A stretch of DNA of 64,000 bases, taken from Methylococcales bacterium (lineage in GTDB: Bacteria > Pseudomonadota > Gammaproteobacteria > Methylococcales > Methylomonadaceae). A program made the translations under genes and the position numbers. The notes beneath the pieces were generated by a model, which was given only the letters and a program-made list of their open reading frames with translations, did no database searches and was not told where the DNA came from. The DNA is taken from contig JAUZSN010000002.1 in assembly GCA_030949405.1 (NCBI GenBank), positions 186,001 through 250,000 on the forward strand, given 5' to 3'. Each line of letters opens with the position of its first letter. Position 1 is the stretch's first letter. This document shows, in pieces, positions 27,174 to 37,354 of this stretch.

Positions 27174-28157
27174 TTAATTGTCAAGACCCGTATGATTATG
27201 TACGGTTTTAGTAAAAATATCGGGGGTTGTTTTTTGCCATTCCATTAATGCCTGTATTGGTGTTTGATGGTTTAAGGCACGTTGCGGAATTTGGTGGTTG
27301 TAAACTTTCAAATAGGCATATAAAGTAGCTTCAAGTTCAGCCGCACTGGTGAAGTGGGTTTGTTTATTTAGTTCGCTGATGCGTCCATTAAATCGTTCCA
27401 CCATGCCGTTAGTTTGTGGGTGGCGTGGCGGAATGAGTCGATGTTCAATTGCGTGTTCGGTACAAGCCTTATCAAACGCATGATTGCCTGTAGCTTGCTT
27501 TTCCTTGCTGGTAAAGCGATCAGTAAATTGAGTACCATTATCCGTCAATATTTTATTAATGTGAACGGGGCAAGCTTCAGTTACCCGCCGTAGGAAATCA
27601 ACGCTACTGACTTGGGTTTGGTCAGCATAAATACGAAAGTAAACCCAACGTGTGGCTCTATCAATGGCGACAAATAAATAACGATGATGGGCTTCGTCAG
27701 GCATTTTGGGTAAATATTTGATGTCGATATGAATAAAGCCAGGCGCGTAATTTTTAAACGCTTTTTTGGAGACTGTTTTCTCTTCACTTGGGTTCTGTTC
27801 GGCTCTTAAAGCCCTGATATTACCCACGCCATGACGGGTTAAGCAGCGTCCTAATCCAGAGCGAGAAACATCGAGGTTAATAAACTCGCGGGTAACAACT
27901 AACAAATCATCAATCGGTAACAGTAAAAAGCGGCGCAGCTCAACGACAATATCTTCCTGAGCCTCGTTCAAGGTGGTATTAAGTTTGTGTGGACGATGCG
28001 AACGATCTTCAACCTCATCGCGTCCACGCCATTTTAAAGCGGTTGCTTTGGTGATATTGTATTTTTTAGCTAACTTTGTCAGACCAAGTGTTGAGGCCTG
28101 AATTTCAGCTCGAATCTTGGGTGTTGTGCGTGCTTCAGAATGTAGTTGATAAGCCAT
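27174..28157 (-). CDS. IS481-family transposase 2
   Basis: A 327-residue transposase with a helix-turn-helix (LTKLAKKYNITKATALKWRGR) and a DDE core (GFIHIDIKYLPKM; KILTDNGTQFTDRF; RHPQTNGMVERFNGR). The stop codon (27174-27176) falls just outside the apparent end of the element, so the target site supplies it. Confidence 0.92.
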   Translation of the reverse strand: MAYQLHSEARTTPKIRAEIQASTLGLTKLAKKYNITKATALKWRGRDEVEDRSHRPHKLNTTLNEAQEDIVVELRRFLLLPIDDLLVVTREFINLDVSRSGLGRCLTRHGVGNIRALRAEQNPSEEKTVSKKAFKNYAPGFIHIDIKYLPKMPDEAHHRYLFVAIDRATRWVYFRIYADQTQVSSVDFLRRVTEACPVHINKILTDNGTQFTDRFTSKEKQATGNHAFDKACTEHAIEHRLIPPRHPQTNGMVERFNGRISELNKQTHFTSAAELEATLYAYLKVYNHQIPQRALNHQTPIQALMEWQKTTPDIFTKTVHNHTGLDN

Positions 28158-28198
28158 AGGATTTGGTTAATTTTTAATAGCGTTGAGAACTTCCGACA
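27179..28198 (-). mobile_element. IS481-family element 2
   Basis: Bounded by TGTC (27179) and GACA (to 28198), the TG...CA type ends of the family; internal inverted repeats are imperfect. The body is almost entirely the transposase gene. Confidence 0.65.
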
Positions 28199-28340
28199 TT
28201 ATGCTTTTTGCTTGGAATAAAGACCCGCTTCTTGTCGGTATATAATCACACGGTTCCTGACACTTAATGCCTAAAATGACGCATTCCTGTAAAGACCATT
28301 GCAAGATTATGTTCATTAACCGCTTGGCATCACTTCATCA

Positions 28341-28538
28341 TCACGAATTACCCCTCCTGGCTGAATAAACACGGCTCATTTCCCAAGCAAATAATAAATC
28401 AGATAATTCATTTTCTGAAGGCCTGAGTTTACTCACAACCGTTAAATCATCTGCATTTATTTCGCCTAAACCTTTATCCTGAACTAATAATCCGCCTGAG
28501 CTAGCGGTTGTTTCGTTGTTTAGCCGCCCAAACGCCTG
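28341..28538 (-). pseudogene. Unrecognised gene fragment
   Basis: An open frame without a start encodes about 65 residues, including DDLTVVSKLRPSENELSDLL. The composition looks protein-like and ends at TGA 28341. It is probably the 3' end of a gene cut by the neighbouring IS481 and REP-transposase debris. No family is recognised. Confidence 0.35.
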
Positions 28539-28557
28539 TCATTAGAACACGAGAGTA

Positions 28558-28625
28558 TAGGGGGCTGTGTAAAATGTAAAGTTAAAAATCCTTTAGTCTT
28601 TAATTTAACTTTGCCCTGCCCCCTA
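28558..28625. repeat. Palindromic repeat next to REP-transposase fragment
   Basis: TAGGGGGC / GCCCCCTA and, inside, AAAGTTAAA / TTTAACTTT form a long hairpin of about 68 bases. It abuts the REP-type transposase fragment, whose relatives act on such palindromes. Confidence 0.55.
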
Positions 28626-28784
28626 TTGCCCCTTTATTCTGGTATTTTCTTGTAACCATGTAAAGCTATCGAAAAGTATTTGGACACTTTCTTTTCGAGT
28701 GAAAATAGGTTGCCAGCCTGCAACCGTCACCGTATGAAAATAAGGATATTCTTCGTTTAAGATTTTATAGCGGCTTCGTCCCAT
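28623..28784 (-). pseudogene. REP-associated tyrosine transposase fragment
   Basis: This 53-residue ORF starts MGRSRYKILNEEYPYFHTVT and continues VAGWQPIFTRKESV, matching the start of TnpA_REP (RAYT) proteins, which are about 150-200 residues. The catalytic HUH and Tyr motifs are absent, so this is only an N-terminal stump. Confidence 0.7.
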
Positions 28785-28961
28785 AACGTTTAATTTAAGA
28801 GAGTGAGTGGGTACTCATCAAGCAGAGCTTGAGGGTAGGCATTCCCAAGTTGGATCTGAGGAGCGAGCAAAAACGACGTTTAATAATTACTATTTTTTAT
28901 TACATAAAACAGCGACTCAGAATACAAAGCATGTTTTCTACTCCGCCCTTTAAACTAAACA

Positions 28962-30305
28962 TTACAACAAACCTTTTTGTCTTTTTAAATCAACAGAGGT
29001 TAAAGCCAGCGCATCCACAAAATAATGCCAATCACGCTCTACCTGATCGGCATAATCAAAAGCAACTTCACGCACCGTTTCCAAGAATTCTTTATTACGA
29101 CCTTTTGTCAACGCATACACGTTTTTAGCTAAAGGATGATATAAACATCGACTAGCATGTTCATGCCCTGTTGCCAATACTATTGCCCACTGCTTAGCCA
29201 TTTCTATGAACTCTTTTTCAGTTTTAAGACGATCTGAGGGAAGTGTTTCTTTAAAAGGCGAGCGTTCACGCACGGAATAATACCCATCGGAAAGTTTCAT
29301 CCATCCCAAAAAATCATCCGCATCATGCGATAACGCTTTATAGGCTTCTGCATGTCGTTGTGCATCATTCTCAATATTTCGATCATAATTTATTTTTTCT
29401 GCCTCATTAAAATAATAATAAGGGGTCGGTTTACCTTGATGTTTTATATCTAAAATACGGTCATCATCAACCGATTTAGTTTTATCTTCAATTAAAATAT
29501 AATAACGTGAAGTTCCTAAAGAACCTGTCCCTGCGTCTAAACGTCGAGCCGCATCTTTTAAAGAAAAGAAATCATTATTGTATTTAATGCCGCCCGTTAA
29601 CGTTCTTCCATAAGACACCATAGCCGCTTTTATATCACTGTATTCATCTTGAGAAACATAATCTAACTTTGATAAATTTAAATTAAATGTGTTTGCTTTT
29701 TTAGAACTCGAAAGCCATTTTTTAAGCATTTTATCGTAACTATTATTTTTTCGAGTTTCTTTTAAGAATTTTTTTAATATCCCTTTGGTATTATGCTCCG
29801 TAAAATAAATTTTATTTAAGTCTTTATCTTTAAGATCACGATAAGAGCAAAGCGTTTTTAAATACGCTTTAGTAAATGTATTAATCACATTTTCACGCTC
29901 TATTTTCGAGAGGTTTTTATTTTGTTTAAGCACCAAGACAATACTCACCGCCATGCGCCATAAGTCGTGCTGATAATCAGCAACGACCGATTCATCAAAA
30001 TCATTTAAACCATAAACAAGTTCTTTTTTAGCATTAAGAAATGCTCCAAAATTTTCAACATGATTATCCCCTTGTACCCATGTTCTAGTATCTGCGTCAC
30101 CAAACTTATTTAATCGCCAATCCCCTGAAAAACCTGACCAAAATAAATGAGCGGTTCCCCGAAAAAATATAAAAGGCGAATACGCCATTTTAAGATATTT
30201 ATCTTTTTTATTTCTAATAAATATCTTATGATTCCAGTTATTTATTTCTTTTAAAACAACCGCTTCACGACCATATTCGCTAGAACTTGATAATATATTT
30301 TTCAT
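28962..30305 (-). CDS. DUF2252 family protein
   Basis: The 447-residue protein has the family hallmarks FFRGTAHLFW, WVQGDNHVENFGAF, NDFDESVVADYQHDLWRMAVS and LDAGTGSLGTSRYYILIE. The fold resembles aminoglycoside phosphotransferase-like kinases (GDxHxxN and DFD), but the substrate is unknown. It appears complete with an ATG at 30305. It stands alone. Confidence 0.88.
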   Translation of the reverse strand: MKNILSSSSEYGREAVVLKEINNWNHKIFIRNKKDKYLKMAYSPFIFFRGTAHLFWSGFSGDWRLNKFGDADTRTWVQGDNHVENFGAFLNAKKELVYGLNDFDESVVADYQHDLWRMAVSIVLVLKQNKNLSKIERENVINTFTKAYLKTLCSYRDLKDKDLNKIYFTEHNTKGILKKFLKETRKNNSYDKMLKKWLSSSKKANTFNLNLSKLDYVSQDEYSDIKAAMVSYGRTLTGGIKYNNDFFSLKDAARRLDAGTGSLGTSRYYILIEDKTKSVDDDRILDIKHQGKPTPYYYFNEAEKINYDRNIENDAQRHAEAYKALSHDADDFLGWMKLSDGYYSVRERSPFKETLPSDRLKTEKEFIEMAKQWAIVLATGHEHASRCLYHPLAKNVYALTKGRNKEFLETVREVAFDYADQVERDWHYFVDALALTSVDLKRQKGLL

Positions 30306-30737
30306 AATAATAATGCCTAAAATAAGATTTGCAACTCAAAATAAAATGGAAATTCGTTTACAGGTACTATAACAAATAAAGGCATTGGGATCAGGTCTTG
30401 TATTTTGCACGCTTAAAGTTCTTAAGATGGTTAAACCCTTCATACGTCGATAAGCTCAGTACGAACGGCTTACCCTCAACTTGTCCCGTCTTAAGTTGGT
30501 AGCCAAAAATGGGTCTAATTATAAAATAGTAAACTAGGACATTAAGGCATTAGGGTCAGGTCTTGAGTTTTTTACTCTTACAGTTTTACTTTATACGGTG
30601 AGCTTGACGGTAGGCATTCCCAAGCTGGAGCGAAAGACTCAGACTTGATACAGCAAGCGTAACTTATCATTCTTACAGGGTAAAAACTCTTGTCACAAAC
30701 TTGGTTTTTCTAATCTTGCAATGGATAGGTAAGTAAG
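30306..30737. repeat. Intergenic region with dispersed repeats
   Basis: Two direct copies of AAGGCATT(G/A)GG(A/G)TCAGGTCTTG lie at 30382 and 30541, a sequence type often associated with REP transposases. A half-MITE end, GTCCCGTCTTAAGTTGGTAG (30482-30501), matches the 93-bp MITE at 37080. GGTAGGCATTCCCAAG near 30611 recurs near 28834. No gene is seen. Confidence 0.55.
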
Positions 30738-31907
30738 TTAATTGATTATTGCGTGCGCTTGTTGAGCAATTTCTAACTCTTCATTCGTTTGAATGACTAA
30801 AATAGAAATATTCATTTCTGGTGCTTGAATACAATCATCATGCGCTTGGTTCTTATCAATATCAATTTTCAAACCTAACCCCGCTAAATTTTCACAACAT
30901 TTAGCCCGTAATTCTGCATCATTTTCACCCATGCCGCCTGTAAAAATTAAGGCATCCAAATGACCCAACACAGCATAATACGCCCCAATATATTTTTTAA
31001 TTCGATAACACAGCATTGCAAACGCAAGTTTAGCCTTTGAATCCTTAGCCGCTATCAATTTATGCACCTCGCGTAAATCATTAGTGCTTGCAATCGCCTT
31101 TAAACCACTGGCATTATTTAATAGCCCATCTATTTCTGTGATGGATAAATCGGTTTGAGCCTGTAAATACGGGTAAATTGCGGTATCTATATCCCCACTC
31201 CGCGTTCCCATCATCAAACCTTCATTGGGGGTAAATCCCATCGAGGTATCAATACTTATTCCATTTTGAATAGCACAGGCACTCGCGCCATTACCCAAAT
31301 GTAAACTAATAATATTTAAATGATTCAAGGGTTTATTAAGCATTAAAGCCGCTTGCTTGGCGACATAAGCATGTGAACTGCCATGAAATCCGTAACGGCG
31401 AATTTTATGTTGCTGATACCAGTCATTTGGGACGGGGTAACGATAAGCGTAATCAGGTAAGGTCGCGTGAAAAGCAGTATCAAACACGGCAATGTGTTTA
31501 ATCGCGGGTAACTGCTGCAATAAAATTTTAATCCCTAAACTATTGGCGGGATTATGTAGCGGAGCGAGTGGACTTAATTGTTCTAATTCTGCCAAGTTAG
31601 TGGCATTCATGAGGCTGGGCTGTTTAAATTTTTCGCCACCATGCACGACTCGATGAGCGACTAAATTAATTGTTTTGAAGGAATGCTGTTGTTTAATCGT
31701 TTGTAAAAGACATAATAAGGCTTGTTTATGATCGGCTAAGGGTAACGGTTGTTTGATTTTTTTTTGAGTTCCCCATTGTAAATGATGTATCGTTGCATCC
31801 GTCCCTATATTTTCAAATAGGCCATTAAGTAAACTAATCTGCTCTGGAAATTTAAATAAGGTGTATTTAAGGGATGAACTCCCCGAATTAATAACTAGAA
31901 TCTTCAT
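30738..31907 (-). CDS. ackA: Acetate kinase
   Basis: AckA interconverts acetyl phosphate + ADP and acetate + ATP. The 389-residue protein has KILVINSGSSSLKYTLF at the start, VAHRVVHGGEKF, VFDTAFHATLPDYAYRYPVP, HLGNGASACAI and SGDIDTAIYPYL. It lies 103 bases downstream of the phosphoketolase gene on the same strand, so the acetyl phosphate made there gives ATP here. No pta gene is present. Confidence 0.96.
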   Translation of the reverse strand: MKILVINSGSSSLKYTLFKFPEQISLLNGLFENIGTDATIHHLQWGTQKKIKQPLPLADHKQALLCLLQTIKQQHSFKTINLVAHRVVHGGEKFKQPSLMNATNLAELEQLSPLAPLHNPANSLGIKILLQQLPAIKHIAVFDTAFHATLPDYAYRYPVPNDWYQQHKIRRYGFHGSSHAYVAKQAALMLNKPLNHLNIISLHLGNGASACAIQNGISIDTSMGFTPNEGLMMGTRSGDIDTAIYPYLQAQTDLSITEIDGLLNNASGLKAIASTNDLREVHKLIAAKDSKAKLAFAMLCYRIKKYIGAYYAVLGHLDALIFTGGMGENDAELRAKCCENLAGLGLKIDIDKNQAHDDCIQAPEMNISILVIQTNEELEIAQQAHAIIN

Positions 31908-32010
31908 GATTTATTGAGCGGTGATTTGAAAGTCATGAAACTGGAAAGCCAATAATTTGACGTACTGACTTTCCAAGCTCATTGATCGTTAATTTAACTA
32001 AATTTTGATT

Positions 32011-34389
32011 TTAATCCTGCCATTTCCAATTTTTAATTTCAGGCATGTCTTCGCCATATTCACGCACATAAATACGATGATCGACTAATTTATTTTGCAT
32101 TAACTGTTTAACATAAGCCGCCCGTTGACGTAATTTAGGTACTCGATCAATCACATCAATCACTAAATGAAAGCGATCCAGTTCATTCATAACCACCATA
32201 TCAAAAGGCGTGGAGGTTGTGCCTTCTTCTTTATAACCCCGTGCATGTAAATTGTTGTGATTGTCACGTCTATAGGTTAAGCGATGAATTAACCAAGGGT
32301 AGCCATGATAGGCAAAAATTATCGGTTTATCCGTAGTGAAAATATCATTAAAGCTGCGATTGTCTAAACCGTGTGGATGCTCTTCTTTAGGCATTAAGGT
32401 CATTAAATCAACGACGTTAACCACTCTCACTTTTAAATCGGGTAAAAATTCGCGTAATAATTTAACGGCAGCTAAGGTTTCTAAGGTTGGTACATCACCC
32501 GCACAGGCCATCACTACATCAGGCTCCCCCGTATCGACATCATTACTTGCCCAATCCCAAATTCCTAATCCTTGTGTACAATGCTTAATCGCTGCATCCA
32601 TATCCAACCATTGTTCCGCAGGTTGTTTGCCCGCGACAATGACATTGATATAGTTTCGACTACGCAAACAATGATCTGTAACCGATAATAAAGTGTTGGC
32701 ATCGGCAGGTAAATAGACTCGAATTATTTCAGATTTTTTATTAACAACATGGTCAATAAACCCTGGATCTTGATGTGAAAAACCATTGTGATCTTGTCGC
32801 CAAACATGTGAGGATAATAAATAATTTAAGGAGGCAATCGGTCTACGCCATTCAATATCTTGACTCGTGGTTTTTAACCATTTTGCATGTTGATTAAACA
32901 TGGAGTTAATAATATGAATAAAGGCTTCATAACAATTGAAAAAACCATGCCGACCTGTGAGTAAATAACCTTCTAACCAACCTTGGCAGGTATGCTCAGA
33001 TAAAATTTCCATCACTCGCCCATCGGTTCCCAAATGGTCATCTTCTGGAATAGTGCTGTCCATCCAGCGTCTATCCGTTGCTTCAAAAGCAGCATTCCAA
33101 CGATTAGAGGCGGTTTCATCTGGACCAAATAAGCGAAAATTTTGTTGATCGGCGTTTAATTTTAAAACATCTCGTAAAAATTCGCCTTGAACACGCGTGG
33201 CTTCAGCAATTGTTCCGCCAGGAGTTGAAACCTTAACGGCATAATGAGAAAAATCAGGTAAGCGTAACTTGGTTAATAATAAGCCCCCATTCGTATGTGG
33301 ATTTGCACTCATTCGTTGATTACCTGTGGGGGCGAGTGCCGCTAATTCAGGTAATAAAGTACCATTTTCGTCGAATAATTCTTCAGGCACATAACTTTGT
33401 AACCATTTTTCCAATAATTTTAAATGTTCTGGATTTTCACGAACGCCTGCAAAAGGAACTTGATGTGATCGCCAAAAATCTTCCGCTTTTAAACCATTAA
33501 CTGTTTTAGGCCCCGTCCATCCTTTAGGGGAACGCAAAATAATCATTGGCCATTGTGGACGTTTGGCTTCACCCGATTGACGTGCTTGGTCTTGAATCGC
33601 TTTGATTTCTTCAATCACCGTATCTAAAACGGTTGCCATTCGCTCGTGCATGAGCTCAGGATCACTGCCTTCAACAAAATAAGGTTTATAGCCGTAACCA
33701 ATAAATAAGGCTTCTAATTCTTCGTGAGGAATGCGTGCTAATAACGTCGGATTCGCAATTTTATAGCCATTTAAATGCAGAACAGGCAACACAGCCCCAT
33801 CTGAAATAGGGTTAATAAATTTATTTGAATGCCAAGACGTGGCTAACGGCCCTGTTTCGGCTTCACCATCACCCACAACGCAACAAGTGATTAAGTTAGG
33901 ATTATCAAAGACTGAACCGTAAGCATGAGATAAAGCATAGCCTAATTCGCCGCCTTCATGAATGGACCCAGGGGTTTCAGGCGCAACATGACTAGGAATG
34001 CCTCCAGGGAAACTAAACTGTTTAAATAAACGCTGCATCCCTTCTGCATTTTCGGAAATATTGGGGTAGTATTCGCTATAAGTGCCTTCTAGCCATGTAT
34101 TAGCAACAATCCCAGGGCCACCATGTCCAGGGCCTGCGATATAAATAGAATTTAAGTCATACTTATTGATGACTCGATTCATGTGTGCATAAATAAAATT
34201 TAACCCGGGCGTTGTTCCCCAATGCCCTAATAAACGAGGTTTAACATGCTCTAACGTTAAAGGTTCGCGTAATAATGGGTTGTTAAGTAAATAAATTTGC
34301 CCAACGGATAAATAATTAGCTGCTCGCCAATACGCATTTATTTTTGATGCTTCATCGGTTGTTAGGGTTTGCACTTCATTTGTACTCAT
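32011..34389 (-). CDS. xfp: Xylulose-5-phosphate/fructose-6-phosphate phosphoketolase
   Basis: Phosphoketolase splits xylulose 5-phosphate (and fructose 6-phosphate) with phosphate into acetyl phosphate and glyceraldehyde 3-phosphate (or erythrose 4-phosphate) using thiamine diphosphate. The 792-residue length is typical. Visible: [20 protein letters not shown], the ThDP motif [33 protein letters not shown] and the C-terminal domain ([20 protein letters not shown]). A MITE lies about 70 bases upstream. Confidence 0.97.
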   Translation of the reverse strand: MSTNEVQTLTTDEASKINAYWRAANYLSVGQIYLLNNPLLREPLTLEHVKPRLLGHWGTTPGLNFIYAHMNRVINKYDLNSIYIAGPGHGGPGIVANTWLEGTYSEYYPNISENAEGMQRLFKQFSFPGGIPSHVAPETPGSIHEGGELGYALSHAYGSVFDNPNLITCCVVGDGEAETGPLATSWHSNKFINPISDGAVLPVLHLNGYKIANPTLLARIPHEELEALFIGYGYKPYFVEGSDPELMHERMATVLDTVIEEIKAIQDQARQSGEAKRPQWPMIILRSPKGWTGPKTVNGLKAEDFWRSHQVPFAGVRENPEHLKLLEKWLQSYVPEELFDENGTLLPELAALAPTGNQRMSANPHTNGGLLLTKLRLPDFSHYAVKVSTPGGTIAEATRVQGEFLRDVLKLNADQQNFRLFGPDETASNRWNAAFEATDRRWMDSTIPEDDHLGTDGRVMEILSEHTCQGWLEGYLLTGRHGFFNCYEAFIHIINSMFNQHAKWLKTTSQDIEWRRPIASLNYLLSSHVWRQDHNGFSHQDPGFIDHVVNKKSEIIRVYLPADANTLLSVTDHCLRSRNYINVIVAGKQPAEQWLDMDAAIKHCTQGLGIWDWASNDVDTGEPDVVMACAGDVPTLETLAAVKLLREFLPDLKVRVVNVVDLMTLMPKEEHPHGLDNRSFNDIFTTDKPIIFAYHGYPWLIHRLTYRRDNHNNLHARGYKEEGTTSTPFDMVVMNELDRFHLVIDVIDRVPKLRQRAAYVKQLMQNKLVDHRIYVREYGEDMPEIKNWKWQD

Positions 34390-34457
34390 TCACAGTTCCT
34401 ATAAAATTAATAATTGAGGTTAAAATAACTAATAATTAGAGTTAGAGTTAGAGTATA

Positions 34458-34594
34458 CAATAGTTCGGACAGTTTTTGTAACCCATTGATTTAAAAAATA
34501 ATTTACCAACATATCTCGTAAATATAAAACCCTTTAAAATCAATTCCTTATAGAATTAAGACCGCTATCTTTTTTAAAACTGTCCGAAGTATTG
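34458..34594 (+). mobile_element. MITE related to the IS4-like element, copy 1
   Basis: A 137-base non-coding element with ends CAATAGTTCGGACAGTTTT and AAAACTGTCCGAAGTATTG, the same as the IS4-like elements at 13343 and 23938. Its interior matches the MITE at 36102 in opposite orientation. No clear target duplication. The rest of 34390-34881 holds no gene, only a GGAGTG/CACTCC hairpin at 34823-34850 that may end the leftward beta-propeller gene. Confidence 0.8.
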
Positions 34595-34881
34595 TCTAAT
34601 GAAGGATGAATTACTCCATTAACGTATGACGGAGATAGAAAATATAACGATAATAAATAAAATCAACAATACTCCCCTTTATTTACAAAATATGTTTTGG
34701 AGTCCAGCCTAAAAACAAAGTCTGAATGTATTAACTGTAACTTGAGTGGCTTAGTTATATGACTGATTGTTATGCAAAAACTGTAAATAGCCAAATCAGA
34801 GGTAGGAAATATTTTTAGTGTTTGGAGTGAAAAAACTTATTTTCCACTCCTCTGCGTAACCCCCGCTATATGATTATAAAA

Positions 34882-36054
34882 TCAATGCGCATTATCATGA
34901 TACCATTTCGGCATCATAACAATAGCATTTGGATTAAGACCTTGATCTTTAAAGGTATTAATTGACATTTTGACTTTTCCTTTTTGCAAATCAATCACAG
35001 AAATAGAACCATCATTCATTCCCGGTAAATCTAAAAAGTTATTTTGGACAAAAGCATACCGTTCATCGGGTGAAAAAACCACATGATGTGAACCTTCCGC
35101 CGTTGGAATGGCTTTTTCAAGTATCGGTTTAGCTGGATTCTTAATATTGAAAATATTTAAGTACCCAGGACTTGCAGTGGTAACATACATTTTATCCAGC
35201 TTATGACTAAAATAAATTTCCAGAGGCACGCCTTGCTTCAACAAATTAAAATCAAAAATTTGTGAAAAACTAAAATTTTGACTCATGGTATTCCAGACAC
35301 CTGTCCACAATGTATTGCCAAATGCGGTATTAATATAAAGTCGCTCAGGCTTTGCTTTCGGTAAAAAGACGGCTTCAACAGGGGCAACACCAGAAGGTGA
35401 TGGCTTGTCTGACATTTTATGGGTGGAAAGCACTTTACCACTACGCGCTTTAATAACCGTTACCGTCTCTTCTGCAATACTAAAATCCGTAGGATGCAGC
35501 GTATTCGCAATCACAATGCGATTAATCTTATCATTTATACCAATGCCATGCGGGTGACTAATAAACTTTTTACTGGTCTCTGTTTTCGGAGCTGAAATGA
35601 CTTTAATTTGTTTATCGGTTTGAGCATCGCCCATGATGACATTGCTAGATCCCATACAGGTGACATACCACCGCTTTTTATCGGCTGAAAAAACCAAGTC
35701 TTCTGCAACCTGACATTCAGGAACATCAATGGTTTTAAGTTTATAAGGTTGCTTGGTCATGTCAATCACTTGCAAAGGGTTGCTACCTAAGGAAGCGACA
35801 TAGGCTTTAGTGACATCTTTATTATAAAAAACATGATGCGCCTCTAAATCAGTCGGCAAGGGAATATCGGTGATAATTTTTGCAAAATTTTCAGAATCAA
35901 AATCAAGGTCAATAATTGCTAATCCTTCTCGTTTGGGTGTTTGATCGGGTTTACTTTGATAATTAACCAAGGCTAACATTTCAGCTTGTGCCATCATTGG
36001 GCAAAGTAAGGTTAAAGCAAACAATGATTTTTTAAATGTGGGTATTATTTTCAT
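34882..36054 (-). CDS. Exported beta-propeller (YncE-like) protein
   Basis: The 390-residue protein starts at 36054 (MKIIPTFKKSLFALTLL) with a signal peptide ending PMMAQA; the longer frame reads MITE sequence. The mature part shows repeated blades (AHHVFYNKDVTKAYVASLG; DLVFSADKKRWYVTCMGSS; SHHVVFSPDERYAFVQNN; SISVIDLQKGKVKMSI), as in seven-bladed propellers of the YncE/cytochrome d1-like type. It lacks obvious haem motifs. It is probably periplasmic; ligand unknown. Two inverted MITEs flank it. Confidence 0.78.
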   Translation of the reverse strand: MKIIPTFKKSLFALTLLCPMMAQAEMLALVNYQSKPDQTPKREGLAIIDLDFDSENFAKIITDIPLPTDLEAHHVFYNKDVTKAYVASLGSNPLQVIDMTKQPYKLKTIDVPECQVAEDLVFSADKKRWYVTCMGSSNVIMGDAQTDKQIKVISAPKTETSKKFISHPHGIGINDKINRIVIANTLHPTDFSIAEETVTVIKARSGKVLSTHKMSDKPSPSGVAPVEAVFLPKAKPERLYINTAFGNTLWTGVWNTMSQNFSFSQIFDFNLLKQGVPLEIYFSHKLDKMYVTTASPGYLNIFNIKNPAKPILEKAIPTAEGSHHVVFSPDERYAFVQNNFLDLPGMNDGSISVIDLQKGKVKMSINTFKDQGLNPNAIVMMPKWYHDNAH

Positions 36055-36101
36055 AATATCTCTCAAAATTGTAAACATCGCTATAGAGATGTTTAAGTTA
36101 T

Positions 36102-36238
36102 CAATACTTCGGATAGTTTTAAAAAAGATAGCGGTCTTAATTCTATAAGGCATTGATTTTAAAGGGTTTTATATTTACGAGATGTGTTGGTAAATTCTTT
36201 TTTAAATCAATGGGTTACAAAAACTGTCCGAACTATTG
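36102..36238 (-). mobile_element. MITE related to the IS4-like element, copy 2
   Basis: 137 bases, inverted relative to 34458-34594, with ends CAATACTTCGGATAGTTTT and AAAACTGTCCGAACTATTG. A perfect 6-base duplication AGTTAT flanks it (36096-36101 and 36239-36244). Confidence 0.85.
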
Positions 36239-36254
36239 AGTTATAAAGGAAATT

Positions 36255-36530
36255 TTAATTTTCTGCGGTGCAAGGGTCGATAATGATTTTTATTTGTGAA
36301 ATTTTAGTCACAGGAAACTCACCCTTACTTGCATGTTCATAAATAGCCGCCTCATCTGGTGCAATATAAATACAGTACACCGTGTCATCGCAGACATAAC
36401 TTTGTAGCCATTGGATTTTGCTTCCCATCTCTGACAGTACGCAGCAAGATTTTTGTGAAATACCTTGTAATTGTTCAGTCGTTAAAGCCCCTGCGTCGGG
36501 AATTTCTCGTTCAATAATATATTTTGGCAT
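36255..36530 (-). CDS. DUF4242 protein
   Basis: A 91-residue ferredoxin-like-fold protein with the family sequence MPKYIIEREIPDAGALTTEQL, LQSYVCDDTVYCIYIAPDE and HASKGEFPVTKIS. DUF4242 (SCO4226-like) proteins bind metal such as nickel in one studied case, but the role is unclear. A GGAGATATC precedes the ATG. A TetR-type operator lies 29 bases upstream, so it is the likely target of the adjacent regulator. Confidence 0.85.
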   Translation of the reverse strand: MPKYIIEREIPDAGALTTEQLQGISQKSCCVLSEMGSKIQWLQSYVCDDTVYCIYIAPDEAAIYEHASKGEFPVTKISQIKIIIDPCTAEN

Positions 36531-36558
36531 GATATCTCCTGTATTATAATTTATAAAT

Positions 36559-36570
36559 ACGACTGGTCGT
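36559..36570. promoter_or_regulatory. Probable TetR operator upstream of the DUF4242 gene
   Basis: The perfect 12-base palindrome ACGACTGGTCGT... differs in its centre from ACGACCAGTCGT at 37343 only as the reverse complement reading does, i.e. the two sites are the same operator in opposite orientation, each with TCTTA on one side. Confidence 0.7.
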
Positions 36571-36623
36571 CTTATAAAAAGTATAAAAAAATAGCCGCAA
36601 TGATGACTACGGCTTGATAAAAA

Positions 36624-37331
36624 TTAAGGTTTAAAATAATCGTTTAATAAGTTATCACAACAGCGTTTTAAAGGGGTTATGGATTGTTCTATTTTCATCC
36701 GTAACAAGGCCCCCTGCCAACTATCAACCAGCAAATCTGCCATTTGCTGTGCCGATTTATCTTTTCTAATCCGACCTTGTTGCTGGGCTTTTTCTAAACC
36801 TTGCTGTAATAAATCTCGATAATCATAAACCGCTTTTTTTAAAGCACAACGACAAACTTCGCTAGTGTCACCCAACTCGCCCATCAAATTGCCTAATAAA
36901 CAGCCGCCTTTAAAACTGCCTTGCTCGCTTAAATGGATTAATTCATCAAAATAAACTGTGAGCGCCGTGAGCGCATCATAGTTTGGGTTTTGTAAATGCT
37001 GGCTGAGTTGATAAATAAAGGGCTGAATATAATGCTGAATAACTTCTGCACCGTAGGCTTCTTTATTCTGGCTACCAACTTAAAGCGGGACACTTTTAAC
37101 TTCAAGGTTGAATGAAAGTTAATAACCATGCAGTAGTTGAATTTACTGCTGTCCCGCCTTAAGTTGGTAGCCTTTATTCTCAAAATAATTATAAAAAGAA
37201 CCTTTAGGAATTTGCACCGAATTCAAAATTTCTTTTAATCCTGTTCCATGATAGCCTTGTGCCATCAATAGGCTAACCCCTTGCTTTAGTAATTTTTCGC
37301 GTTTATTTTCTTTATTCTGAGTAGCGTTCAT
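36624..37331 (-). pseudogene. TetR-family regulator disrupted by a MITE
   Basis: The N-terminus (from 37331) has the DNA-binding helix-turn-helix: LLMAQGYHGTGLKEILNSV and PKGSFYNYFENK. The 93-bp MITE interrupts at that point. After it the same frame resumes with EAYGAEVIQHYIQPF and ends with LLVDSWQGALLRMKIEQS and a stop at 36624. Removing the MITE and one 8-base repeat gives an intact regulator of about 200 residues. The truncated N-terminal product would end in MITE sequence (YQLKAGQQ). Confidence 0.85.
37080..37172. mobile_element. 93-bp MITE inside tetR
   Basis: Inverted ends GGCTACCAACTTAAAGCGGG and CCCGCCTTAAGTTGGTAGCC, flanked by a perfect 8-base duplication TTTATTCT (37072-37079, 37173-37180). 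It is distinct from the CTTCGGACAG MITEs. A related end occurs near 30482. Confidence 0.9.
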
Positions 37332-37342
37332 GGATTAATAAT

Positions 37343-37354
37343 ACGACCAGTCGT
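37343..37354. promoter_or_regulatory. Probable TetR operator between tetR and the hydroxylase gene
   Basis: ACGACCAGTCGT is a 12-base palindrome except at the centre pair, 11 bases before the tetR start. It is the second copy of the site at 36559. Autoregulation, and perhaps control of the divergent hydroxylase gene at 37504, is inferred. Confidence 0.7.

Noticed and set aside
21156-28784. Prophage or genomic island
   Set aside because: Only insertion sequences and small genes are present; no phage structural, integrase or att features were seen.
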